Origin: Pseudomonas sp. ATCC 13867
GTDB lineage: Bacteria > Pseudomonadota > Gammaproteobacteria > Pseudomonadales > Pseudomonadaceae
Assembly (NCBI RefSeq): GCF_000349845.1
Contig: NC_020829.1
Span: 992,001-1,056,000 of the forward strand
Reading direction: 5' to 3'
Length of the DNA stretch: 64,000 bases
Below are positions 47,572 through 55,288 of the stretch, piece after piece. Within the stretch, counting starts at the first letter, position 1, and each line of letters opens with the position of its first letter. The notes beneath the pieces are model-generated. The model saw only the letters and a list, made by a program, of their open reading frames with translations. It searched no databases and was not told the origin of the DNA. Made by a program: the position numbers and the translations under genes.

Positions 47572-49857
47572 TCAGTGTTGTGCCGGGGCGCGCCCGGTAA
47601 TGCGTTGCAGGACCCGGTAGATCGCATTCAGTGCGCGATCCATCAGCGGGACGGCATGTTCCGCGGGGATCAGGCGAACCGTGCCAGACTCGATTTCCCG
47701 CGCCAACTGCACCAACGGTTTGACGGCCACGCGCTGGCCGGTTTGATCGACGAACATATAGTTGCGAGTGGTCGGGCTGAACCACGACAGCTTGAGCCGA
47801 CGGGGCGGCGTGACGTCGCGAAATTCGAACCAGGTGCCGAACTCCACCTGAGCCAGTTCCTTGATCAGCTCGCGCACACGCTCGGGCAGGGGCTCTCCGG
47901 CGCTCAGGTCGAGGCTGTGGACTTCCGCGCCAAGCATGACGCCCAGCGGGCTTTCCGGCAGGTCCTGGCGGAATTGCGCCGCGACTTGCGGCTGCTGGGT
48001 CTGGATCGCGTGCTGGCAGGCGACCAGGTCCTGCAGCAGACGGCGGATGCCATCCTCATGGTAACCACCGAGCAGCTCCAGCCCCTTGCGCAGCTCATCC
48101 AGAAGACCGAGACGCAGCGCCTGCAGATGCTCGCGTCCCGCCGCGTCCAGCGGGGTGACGCTCCAGGCCAGTTGCTCGCCCACCTCGCAGGCGCGCTTCC
48201 ACTCGTCGCTGTGCTCGCCGGCGCGCAATGCAATGAAGGTCAGCGCATCGCACCAGCTGAGTTCGAGGAAGTTGCGCACCAGGGGTGGCAGGTCGCGTCC
48301 TCCGGTGATGCCGGCAATGACTTCCAGTGCCTGCTCGCGGGCAGCCAATAAACGGTCGCGTCCGCGCGCCGCTTCCATCGCGCGCCGCTCGCGCAGCTCC
48401 ACCTTCTGCCGCAGGTTGGCGACGTACTCGTTGAACTCGCCCAGCAGCGCGTCGAACAGGCTGAAGTCGCCGACGAAACCCTGGACTACCTGTTCCACGA
48501 CCCAGTGCATCTTCGCCAGCAGGCTGCGCTCCTCATCCTCGCCACCGTAGATCACGCCGGCCTGGGCCATCGCGTTGAGCAGTTTGCGCGCGGGATGGTG
48601 GTGCTGGGTGAACAGCTGCTTGTCCTGCAGGGCGACCTTCAGATAGGGCGTGTGCAGGTGGGAGAGGGTGGTCTTGCAACTATCGGGCAGGTTCTCGTCG
48701 TCGAGAATGAAGTCGAAGACCATGCCCACCAGGTCGATGACGTCGGCCTCCTGGTCGGTCAGGCGGGTATTGGCCGGGTATGCGGCGCCGGCCTCCAACT
48801 GGCGCTGCAGGTCGGCTTTCAGAGCCTCTACCGGCTGCGGTTGGCGCAGGCGCTGGGCCAGTTCCTGGGCGGACTCGCGTTGCAGGCGGTTCAGTGCTTC
48901 GAGCAACTCCCTGGCGCTGTAGGTCGTGGTAGCGGCGTCGGAGGAGGGACCGAAGCTGGCGATGCTGTGGCTGTTGCCGAACAGCGTGGCCTTGTCGCCG
49001 CGCCGGCGGTGTTCGGCCAACAGGACGGCCAGCCCACCGAACAGGGCGTTGCGGTCGGCCGGCGGGAGGTCCGGCAGGTCACCGACATCGTAGTGGTGTG
49101 GCTGCAAGGGCGGTGCCGTGTCTTTCTCGGGAGTGGCGGGCCGCGCTGTCGGAGCGGGGCGGTCGTCGGGGGCGCGGTACTTGAGGTTCGGCAGGATACC
49201 TGCGTCGGCCAGGCGCTGGTTGAGCTGTTCGTAGAGCGGCGCCAGGTGTTGCATCACCTGCTGTTCGAACAGGACATAAAGGATGGTTTTGACGCGCAGC
49301 GGAAAAGCGGCCTGCGCCAGGGTCTCGCTATAGGCCCGGACAATGGCCTGGGGGCCGAAGGGGTTGCGGTCCTCGCCGATCTTGCTGCCGTTGTTGAGCA
49401 GCGCCAGGCGTTGGCCAAGGGCGAACAGTGGCTGGACGCATTGCGCCTTTACCTGGTTCACCATATTGATGATGAGCAGGGTCTCTTCATATTCGTCGTG
49501 TTCGACCAGCGTCAGATGGTCGGCATCCAGCTCTTCATAGGGATCGTCTGCCGGCAACCGGCCTTCGAGGAAGTCGCTCAGCCCCTGAGCGATGCGCTGG
49601 TGATAGAAGCGCTCGAGTGCCGGCCGTTCCTTGCGGATTTCCCTCATGGCATCGAAGAACAGCGCCTGGACCTGATTGTTCTCGGCCTTTTCAGCACCCT
49701 CGAACAGCGTGTCGTCGACCTGGGAAAAGACATTGCCGAGCAGCTCGGCCAGTCGGTTCATCACCAACTGGCGACAGACTTGCACCAGCTCGCCGAACCG
49801 CGGCTGGATCATGCGGCTGGCGATCGACGAGGGCGGAGGAGTGTCCTTGGTGCTCAT
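47572..49857 (-). CDS. DUF1631 family large cytoplasmic protein
   Basis: 761 residues from ATG 49857 (MSTKDTPPPSS); the frame continues 19 codons upstream, past a less likely start. No signal peptide or membrane segment. Long helical, charged stretches fill most of the length, with a Pro-rich linker around 235-260 (APDDRPAPTARPATPEKD). The C-terminal ~120 residues (TWFEFRDVTPPRRLKLSWFSPTTRNYMFVDQTG) resemble the PilZ-like beta domain often seen at the end of DUF1631 proteins. Such proteins are sometimes mislabelled thymidine phosphorylase; no such motifs are present. Co-operonic with a PilZ protein, it is plausibly in c-di-GMP signalling. Function unknown. Confidence 0.82.
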   Translation of the reverse strand: MSTKDTPPPSSIASRMIQPRFGELVQVCRQLVMNRLAELLGNVFSQVDDTLFEGAEKAENNQVQALFFDAMREIRKERPALERFYHQRIAQGLSDFLEGRLPADDPYEELDADHLTLVEHDEYEETLLIINMVNQVKAQCVQPLFALGQRLALLNNGSKIGEDRNPFGPQAIVRAYSETLAQAAFPLRVKTILYVLFEQQVMQHLAPLYEQLNQRLADAGILPNLKYRAPDDRPAPTARPATPEKDTAPPLQPHHYDVGDLPDLPPADRNALFGGLAVLLAEHRRRGDKATLFGNSHSIASFGPSSDAATTTYSARELLEALNRLQRESAQELAQRLRQPQPVEALKADLQRQLEAGAAYPANTRLTDQEADVIDLVGMVFDFILDDENLPDSCKTTLSHLHTPYLKVALQDKQLFTQHHHPARKLLNAMAQAGVIYGGEDEERSLLAKMHWVVEQVVQGFVGDFSLFDALLGEFNEYVANLRQKVELRERRAMEAARGRDRLLAAREQALEVIAGITGGRDLPPLVRNFLELSWCDALTFIALRAGEHSDEWKRACEVGEQLAWSVTPLDAAGREHLQALRLGLLDELRKGLELLGGYHEDGIRRLLQDLVACQHAIQTQQPQVAAQFRQDLPESPLGVMLGAEVHSLDLSAGEPLPERVRELIKELAQVEFGTWFEFRDVTPPRRLKLSWFSPTTRNYMFVDQTGQRVAVKPLVQLAREIESGTVRLIPAEHAVPLMDRALNAIYRVLQRITGRAPAQH

Positions 49858-49975
49858 GGCCTTCCTGTCCGTGATCGGTCCGTTACACCCGCGGTGATCA
49901 CTCATGTCATTCATGCAGATATAGCAATCCGCCTGCGCCCCTGCAAAGCAGAGAAAAACTTTTTGGATCAGAGTG

Positions 49976-50003
49976 TTGACAGACGTTTCGATATACGTAA
50001 AAT
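49976..50003 (+). promoter_or_regulatory. Strong sigma-70 promoter of the tRNA operon
   Basis: TTGACA (49976-49981), 16-base spacer, TAAAAT (49998-50003), followed by a GC-rich discriminator (GGCGCGCC), typical of stringently controlled stable RNA genes. The first tRNA begins 66 bases downstream. Confidence 0.85.
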
Positions 50004-50068
50004 GGCGCGCCTCTGATACGGGAATCCGGTGAAACCGGAAGCGTAGAAGGGATTGGAAGGCTCGTCGT

Positions 50069-50144
50069 TCCGCGATAGCTCAGTCGGTAGAGCAAATGAC
50101 TGTTAATCATTGGGTCCCTGGTTCGAGTCCAGGTCGCGGAGCCA
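50069..50144 (+). tRNA. tRNA-Asn (GTT)
   Basis: 76 bases including encoded CCA. Acceptor arms TCCGCGA / TCGCGGA pair; the T loop is GGTTCGAGTCC; anticodon GTT at 50102-50104. Confidence 0.97.
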
Positions 50145-50153
50145 ACTTCCAAG

Positions 50154-50230
50154 CGGGGTATAGCGCAGTCCGGTAGCGCGCCTGCTTTGGGAGCAGGATG
50201 TCGGGAGTTCGAATCTCTCTACCCCGACCA
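50154..50230 (+). tRNA. tRNA-Pro (TGG)
   Basis: 77 bases with encoded CCA. Acceptor CGGGGTA / TACCCCG; T loop AGTTCGAAT; anticodon TGG at 50188-50190. It starts 9 bases after tRNA-Asn. Confidence 0.97.
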
Positions 50231-50235
50231 AATTT

Positions 50236-50311
50236 GGGTCGTTAGCTCAGTCGGTAGAGCAGTTGGCTTTTAACCAATTGGTCGTAGGTTCGAATCCTAC
50301 ACGACCCACCA
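50236..50311 (+). tRNA. tRNA-Lys (TTT)
   Basis: 76 bases with encoded CCA. Acceptor GGGTCGT / ACGACCC; anticodon TTT at 50269-50271. In P. aeruginosa the tRNA-Lys gene at the equivalent locus (beside clpB) is an integration site of the pKLC102/PAPI-1 family, from memory. Confidence 0.97.
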
Positions 50312-50396
50312 GTTTCGCAGCGGTTGTACGGTACCAGGAATTTCTGGTCTTGCAGCCGCCAGGAGTGAACCTTGGGCTCGCTCCTTGTGATATGAA

Positions 50397-50425
50397 ATAG
50401 CCCGCCTTCCAAGGCGGGCTTTTTC
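50397..50425 (+). terminator. Rho-independent terminator of the tRNA operon
   Basis: AGCCCGCCTT / AAGGCGGGCT hairpin at 50399-50420 followed by TTTTCGTTT, 85 bases after tRNA-Lys. Confidence 0.87.
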
Positions 50426-50467
50426 GTTTCCAGGCCAGTGGAATCAGCTATTTGGGCGTAGGGCAGC

Positions 50468-50660
50468 ATGCAGTTGCGGGCAGACCTCACATTCGCCCAG
50501 GCTACCGGGATGTTCGATATCCTGCTGGTCACCGGCGGTCCCTCCTTGTCCGACGCCCCGCTGGACCCGAGCCTCATCGAGTAGCTCAGCAAGGCTCCGG
50601 CCCATGCGATTACCCACGGCTCCATCTGTACCGGTGCTATCAGGGCGGTCTCTCAGGCAG
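50468..50660 (+). pseudogene. Remnant of a DJ-1/PfpI family gene
   Basis: From ATG 50468 the frame reads a DJ-1/PfpI core: TFAQATGMFDILLVTGGPSL, then DPSLIE and a TAG stop at 50582. It continues in the same frame with LSKAPAHAITHGSICTGAI, the region of the conserved nucleophile Cys (SICTG). Both N- and C-terminal parts of the family (about 190-230 residues) are missing, and homology ends near 50650, where the catalase remnant on the other strand begins. This is a decayed fragment rather than a working gene. Isonitrile hydratase-like or GlxA-like proteins are the likely parent. Confidence 0.65.
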
Positions 50661-50913
50661 GCGGCAAGCCCAGGGCAATATCCTGGGTGACTGTGAAGGT
50701 GCCATGGGCGCCCCATCCCTTGGCATGCATGCGCCGCTCAGGGATCACTTCGCGGTCGAAGTGAGCCAGTTTCTCGATCAGCCAGATATCCTGCAATAAC
50801 GCCGGGCCGCGAGGGCCGGCGGTCATTGTGTTGAGGTTGTCCGCTACCGGAGCACCGGTGGCATGGGTCAGGGTAGGCAGCGCGCCGTTGTCGGGTGAGC
50901 GTGTGTCGGTCAT
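50653..50913 (-). pseudogene. Truncated catalase gene (N-terminal 80 residues)
   Basis: 86 codons from ATG 50913. Residues ~15-78 match the N-terminus of haem catalases: [40 protein letters not shown] and [18 protein letters not shown], including the catalytic His in RRMHAKG. After VTQDI the match ends and LGLPPA plus a stop follow. A full catalase needs about 480-700 residues, so more than 80% is gone, including the haem-ligand Tyr. It abuts the DJ-1/PfpI remnant, so a deletion or rearrangement probably joined two former genes. Confidence 0.8.
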
Positions 50914-51120
50914 CTCGATGGCTCCAGGCTTGAAAGGGTGAGCACGGGCACTCGCCCTGATTCGGTCAGGCCGAACCGACGATGAGCGAGCAGATTCGTG
51001 GGTAGGAGTTGCTGCGGGGCTTAATCAGCCGATAGCTGCCACTGGAAATGAGAGCCCCTGTTCCGGCGGGCGCTCGAAAGGCGCGGCCGATCGGAACAAA
51101 GGGCTGTGGCACCTGGGCTA
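50914..51120. other. Intergenic gap
   Basis: 207 bases between the catalase remnant and the metallo-hydrolase gene. I see no convincing promoter, terminator or coding signal; it may hold the former catalase promoter. Confidence 0.4.
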
Positions 51121-52044
51121 TCAATAGTCCCAGAAGCCGGCGATCCAGCGGAAGGCGTCACCGTTGATGGCTACGCGGCCAACCGAGGGGAAGGGCAGAT
51201 GGGTGGCGACGAACAGCTCGCCGCTGGCCGCCGCTTCGCGTAGCAGGCGTACCCGCACATGGACTGATTCTTCCGGATTGTGCTCGAAGCCGTTGTGCCA
51301 TTCCGGGTGGTCGAAGGCCACCGGGAAAAGTGCGTCGCCTGCGAAGGTCAGGCGCTCTCCGGCGGAGTCGACGTAGACGATGCAGTGGCCGGGGGTGTGG
51401 CCGCCGGTGAGTTTCGCCACCACGCCTGGCGCCACCTGGTACTCCTCTTCGAAGATGCGCAGGCGGCTCTGGTAGTGGGCCATGAACTCGTTGGCGGTGC
51501 GCCGCAGGACGTCCGGCACTGGCTGCGGCATCTCGGTCAGGCTGAAGTCGGGGATCTTCCAGAAGTCGACTTCGGTGGCCGTGACGTGGATGCGCACCTC
51601 AGGGCTCAGGCCGTTCTTCACGGTGTCGGTGAGCAGCCCGCCGATGTGGTCCATGTGCATGTGGGTGATCACGATATCGGTGATCGACGACAACTCGATG
51701 CCTGCATCCTTCAGGCGCCTGGGGAACTGCCCGGCGCGGGGAAAACCGGGGAACTGGTTGCCCAGGCCGGCGTCGACCAGGATAGTCTGCTCACCGCTGC
51801 GCACCACTAACACGTTCAGAGCCCAGTCGAACATGTCCGGACCCAGGTACATCTCCTTGAACCAGGCCGCACGTTCTTCCGGGGTGGCGTTGGTGGACAT
51901 GGTCTCGGTCGGCAGCGGCAGCACTCCGTCGCTGACCACAAGCACCTCGATCTCGCCCAGGCGCAGGGCATAGCGCGAAGGCACCAGCTCCTGGCTTGGG
52001 TTGGCGGCATTGGGCTGGGCGAAGGTATTCAGGTGCATGGTCAT
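51121..52044 (-). CDS. MBL-fold metallo-hydrolase
   Basis: 307 residues, no signal peptide. The metallo-beta-lactamase fold metal site is complete: HMHMDH at 128-133, then GGHTPGHC (third metal His) and TFAGDALF (bridging Asp), and a C-terminal THLPFPSVG His. Residues ~45-75 form an insertion (ETMSTNATPEERAAWF) seen in lactonase or methyl-parathion-hydrolase-like members. A lactonase or ester hydrolase activity is possible, but the substrate cannot be read from sequence. It lies 78 bases downstream of the flavin oxidoreductase gene on the same strand and is probably in the same operon. Confidence 0.88.
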   Translation of the reverse strand: MTMHLNTFAQPNAANPSQELVPSRYALRLGEIEVLVVSDGVLPLPTETMSTNATPEERAAWFKEMYLGPDMFDWALNVLVVRSGEQTILVDAGLGNQFPGFPRAGQFPRRLKDAGIELSSITDIVITHMHMDHIGGLLTDTVKNGLSPEVRIHVTATEVDFWKIPDFSLTEMPQPVPDVLRRTANEFMAHYQSRLRIFEEEYQVAPGVVAKLTGGHTPGHCIVYVDSAGERLTFAGDALFPVAFDHPEWHNGFEHNPEESVHVRVRLLREAAASGELFVATHLPFPSVGRVAINGDAFRWIAGFWDY

Positions 52045-52122
52045 GGTGCTTCTCCTGTTGTTTGTCGATCGAGTCCATCAGGCGGAGGGCACTCCCTCCG
52101 GGCGAGGGAGTGCGGGAGGCGG

Positions 52123-53328
52123 TCAGGCCACCGGGATCAGCGGGTCGGCGGCAGCCAGGGCGGTCCGGCGGTCGGCCGCCGGTGGGTAGATCCACACGGT
52201 GTTGATCTGCGTCTTGAGCTCCTTGGCCTCGGCTTTCACCAGCTTCAGCTGGCGGTCCCAGCCTTCGGTGTACACGGCGCCCCACGCGCCCAGGTCGAGG
52301 CAGGTGACGTACTTGGGCTGGCGGTACTGCAATGGGTCGATCCCGAGCAGGTCGGCGGCGGCGTTGTTGCCGGCGTAGCGGCCAAGGCTGATCGCATGCT
52401 GGCAGGACATCGCGGCGAAGTTGCCGAGGTCGTCGGTGGCGGCGTAGGCCACGTCGCCGGCGGCGAACACGTCCGGCAGGCCACGCACCTTGAGGTTGCC
52501 GTCCACGTGCAGGCGGCCCTGGCCATCGCGCTGGGCAGTCAGCTGTTCGGTCAGCGGGCTGGCGCGGAAACCCACGGTCCAGATCACCGTGTGGCTCTCG
52601 ATGTGGCGGCCGTCGTCGAGGGTCACGCCTTGGGCGTCCACGGCGGAGACCGTGGCGCCGGTGATCCACTCGATACCCAGGCTGGCGGAGGCCTCGATGA
52701 TCGGCGGGCGGATGCCTTCGCCCATCACCGCGCCGATGCGCTCGCCGCGATCGACGATGATCACCCGCACATCCTGGTCGTCACCCAGCACCGCACGCAG
52801 GCGGGCCGGCATTTCGGTGGCGGTCTCGATACCGGTGAAACCGCCGCCGCAGACCACCACGGTGTCGCGTGCGCGGCTGGCCGGCTGGTTGCGCAGCGAC
52901 AGCAGGTGGCTTTCCAGGTGCGCCGCCGACTCGATCTGGTCGACGTCGAAGGCATATTCCTTCAGGCCCGGCACCGGCGGGCGGGACAGCTGGCTGCCGC
53001 TTGCCAGCACCAGGCGGTCGTAACTCAGTTCGGCGACGCGGCCGGCATCGTCGCGGTAGCCGACCTTGCGGGCCTGCTCGTCGATGCTTTCAGCGGTGCC
53101 CTTGACGAAGCGCACGCCCACCGCGCCGAACAGTTCATCCAGTGGCGCGAACATGCTGTGCACGTCGGGTTCGTAGAAGCGCGGGCGAATGCGTAGTTCA
53201 GCCTGCGGCGCCAGCAGGGTGATATCCACATCGTTGCGGCCGTGCATGTCCAGCAGGCGGGCGGCGCTCAGGGTGCTCCACAGTCCACCGAAGCCCGCGC
53301 CAATAACCAGAAGTTGCTGTTTCATCAT
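52123..53328 (-). CDS. NDH-2-like FAD/NAD(P)-dependent oxidoreductase
   Basis: 401 residues. FAD-binding GAGFGG at 10-15, a second dinucleotide motif CGGGFTGIETA near 160, and the FAD-contact segment VFAAGDVAYA near 300, all as in type II NADH dehydrogenases and related pyridine nucleotide-disulphide oxidoreductases. There is no CxxC redox pair. The C-terminal membrane-anchoring amphipathic helix typical of Ndh is not obvious, so it may be a soluble relative. Start is ATG 53328 or the next codon (MKQQLLV). A perfect 7-bp inverted repeat lies 29-48 bases upstream. Electron acceptor unknown. Confidence 0.85.
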   Translation of the reverse strand: MMKQQLLVIGAGFGGLWSTLSAARLLDMHGRNDVDITLLAPQAELRIRPRFYEPDVHSMFAPLDELFGAVGVRFVKGTAESIDEQARKVGYRDDAGRVAELSYDRLVLASGSQLSRPPVPGLKEYAFDVDQIESAAHLESHLLSLRNQPASRARDTVVVCGGGFTGIETATEMPARLRAVLGDDQDVRVIIVDRGERIGAVMGEGIRPPIIEASASLGIEWITGATVSAVDAQGVTLDDGRHIESHTVIWTVGFRASPLTEQLTAQRDGQGRLHVDGNLKVRGLPDVFAAGDVAYAATDDLGNFAAMSCQHAISLGRYAGNNAAADLLGIDPLQYRQPKYVTCLDLGAWGAVYTEGWDRQLKLVKAEAKELKTQINTVWIYPPAADRRTALAAADPLIPVA

Positions 53329-53356
53329 GTGCTCCTGACTCGAATGGATGAATTGC

Positions 53357-53376
53357 CTTGAAGTAACTGCTTCAAG
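53357..53376 (-). promoter_or_regulatory. Inverted repeat CTTGAAG-N6-CTTCAAG, candidate operator
   Basis: Two perfect 7-bp arms (53357-53363 and 53370-53376) flank TAACTG, 29-48 bases before the oxidoreductase start codon. The location fits an operator overlapping the promoter of the oxidoreductase-hydrolase operon. Confidence 0.55.
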
Positions 53377-53620
53377 TTCGGCGTGACGCTGACTGGTTGT
53401 CGAAAACTGCGGTTCGCGTTGTTCTATCTGCAGTCGTCCGCTGTGAATCCATGCTAGGGAGGAGAATTTCCAGGCGCACTTCTACATCGGTGTGCGGGAA
53501 TTACGCATGTGTTGAAGGGAACTATACGAAGGTATCGAAGAGGAGCTGCGCGCAGCACTTTGTCGGGCAGTGACTTGTCGTGCAGTAGGCGCGAACCGTA
53601 ACTTTCAGAAGTTCGGCTGT

Positions 53621-53995
53621 TCAGGGTTTCAAGAGCAGGGCGGTCTCGATGCAGTCCAGCAACTGTTCGGCTTCGAACGGCTTGGGCAGGCAGGCGATCA
53701 CGCCGGGCATGTCCGTGCTGATGCGCGGCCGCTCGCTGGGGTATGCGGTAATGAATATCACCGGAAGGTCCAGGCCACGGGTACGCAGCGTCTCATAGAG
53801 CTCCACGCCACACATGTCCGGCATCTGGATATCGGAGATCAGGCAGTTGGCCAGTTCCAGGCCGTCGGAGCCCAGGAATTCGCGGGCTCCGCCATAGGTG
53901 CGTGCCAGATAACCGGTGGCGCGCAGCAGGCCTTCCAGCGCGGTGCGAAGGGACTCATCGTCGTCGACTACTGCAATGACAGCCTTATTGCGCAT
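53621..53995 (-). CDS. Single-domain response regulator (FixJ-type receiver)
   Basis: 124 residues from ATG 53995. A complete receiver domain: acidic pocket DDDE at 11-14, phospho-acceptor Asp55 in SDIQMPD, a conserved Thr in FITAYP and Lys in CLPKPF. There is no output domain. Its closest relatives are receivers of FixJ/NodW type, and the N-terminal VVDDDESLRTAL resembles the FixJ-type regulator at 56574 in this window. It could be a phosphate sink or shuttle for the nearby fusion kinase; that link is inference. It diverges from the LysR gene across a gap with repeated operators. Confidence 0.85.
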   Translation of the reverse strand: MRNKAVIAVVDDDESLRTALEGLLRATGYLARTYGGAREFLGSDGLELANCLISDIQMPDMCGVELYETLRTRGLDLPVIFITAYPSERPRISTDMPGVIACLPKPFEAEQLLDCIETALLLKP

Positions 53996-54327
53996 TTGCT
54001 TCCTCTGGGGCGCTCGTGGCGGCGCCTGCCGTACTTGCAAGATACGCCATCGAACAAGTCGGAGAAGTATACCTAGGTATAGATGGGCAATGCTTGGGTA
54101 TGAATATTCCGGTATACAGTCTGATCTCGATGATGTTCGCTGCGATAAGTTTGCCGTAGCAATACCCAGGTATCGGTTCGGATAGCCAACGGATGGTGAT
54201 ATTGCACCCATGTACAACTGACCCCATGGTTACGCCTGAATAATCTGGAGTCACATCGCAAGCCTGGAGAAGTGAGCGGGCACAGCGAAAAGCTGTTCGA
54301 ATCCAACTTCACCTGGAGGGCGGACCC
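53996..54327. promoter_or_regulatory. Divergent regulatory region with repeated ATACC half-sites
   Basis: 332 bases without a gene. They contain the perfect palindrome TATACCTAGGTATA (54068-54081), a near copy ATACCCAGGTAT (54162-54173), and single inverted half-sites TGGGTAT (54095-54101) and CGGTATA (54110-54116). The same half-site repeated four times suggests cooperative binding of one regulator controlling the receiver gene, the LysR gene, or both. Confidence 0.6.
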
Positions 54328-55263
54328 ATGAACAGAAATGATCTGCGACATGCCGATATCAACTTGCTGGTTGTCTTCGAGACCATGATGCGCGAGCGCA
54401 ACGTGACCCGGGCGGGTGAACGTCTGTTTCTCTGCCAGACCACTGTCAGCAGCGCGCTGAACCGGTTGCGGGCAATGTTCGACGATCCGTTGTTCATTCG
54501 CAGCGGGCGGGCGATGGAGCCCACCGCGCGGGCCGAGGAAATCCACGCGCGCCTGGGGCCAGCCCTGGACGGCATTGCCCTGGCCCTGAGCTGCACCCAG
54601 GAGTTCGACCCGCGCACCAGCGAAGAGATCTTCCATGTCGGGCTGTGCGACGAAGTCGAATACGTGCTGCTGCCCCGGCTGATGCAGCAGCTTCGCACCG
54701 AGGCGCCGAATGTCACGCTCGTCGTGCGGCGGGTGGATGCGTGGCAACTGCCACAACTGTTGGTCGCCGGGGATATCTCCCTGGGGATCGGCCAGGCGCA
54801 GGAACTGCCGGCCAGTGCCCATTGCCGCAGCCTGCGCCCGGTACAGCCGATGCTGCTGCGCGCTGATTTGTCGGCGGGACCGGTGAGCCTCGATGAGTTC
54901 TGCCGGCGCCCCCATGTGGCGGTGTCCGCGCAGGGCAAGATGATCGACGACATCGATCGTACCCTGGCGCGCCATGACCGGAAGCGCAGGGTGGTGCTGG
55001 CGGTGCCGCAGTTCAGTGCCTTGCCGGCGCTGCTGGCCGGCAGCGATATGCTCGCCATCGTGCCCGACTACGTGGCCCAGGTGATGGCGCGGGTAGAAGG
55101 ACTGCGTGCTGAATACGCGCCGCTGCCGCTGTCGAGCCCGGACCTCTCCATGGCCTGGCGCGGCACCAGCCATGCCGACCCGCGCGAGCGCTGGCTGCGT
55201 TCCTGCTTCGCCCGTCACCTGGCCCGGCAGCCGGAGCGTTCGCTGGCGCTGTCCGCGGCCTGA
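54328..55263 (+). CDS. LysR family transcriptional regulator
   Basis: 311 residues. N-terminal winged helix-turn-helix at about 8-67 (DINLLVVFETMMRERNVTRAGERLFLCQTTVSSALNRLR in overlapping segments), and a periplasmic-binding-protein-like effector domain from about 95 to 300. The sub-type, with DDPLFIRSGRAMEPTARA after the HTH, resembles NodD/SyrM-like regulators of aromatic or secondary metabolism genes. It is transcribed away from the receiver gene and toward the GlxA-type regulator. Its likely targets are its own promoter region and possibly the oxidoreductase-hydrolase operon. Confidence 0.9.
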   Translation: MNRNDLRHADINLLVVFETMMRERNVTRAGERLFLCQTTVSSALNRLRAMFDDPLFIRSGRAMEPTARAEEIHARLGPALDGIALALSCTQEFDPRTSEEIFHVGLCDEVEYVLLPRLMQQLRTEAPNVTLVVRRVDAWQLPQLLVAGDISLGIGQAQELPASAHCRSLRPVQPMLLRADLSAGPVSLDEFCRRPHVAVSAQGKMIDDIDRTLARHDRKRRVVLAVPQFSALPALLAGSDMLAIVPDYVAQVMARVEGLRAEYAPLPLSSPDLSMAWRGTSHADPRERWLRSCFARHLARQPERSLALSAA

Positions 55264-55288
55264 GCGAGGCTGACTCGATGGGTAAGGC

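Noticed and set aside
49907..50152. 81-codon minus-strand frame over the tRNA-Asn promoter and gene
   Set aside because: Overlaps a stable RNA gene and its promoter.
50242..50625. 127-codon minus-strand frame over tRNA-Lys
   Set aside because: It runs through a tRNA gene and its terminator; translation has no homology. The real contents are the tRNA and the DJ-1/PfpI remnant.
50452..50799. 115-codon plus-strand frame across the two gene remnants
   Set aside because: In another frame than the DJ-1/PfpI homology and opposite the catalase homology; no motif.
51121..52044. Class B beta-lactamase
   Set aside because: It has the MBL metal site but no signal peptide, and the length and insertions fit lactonase/hydrolase relatives better.
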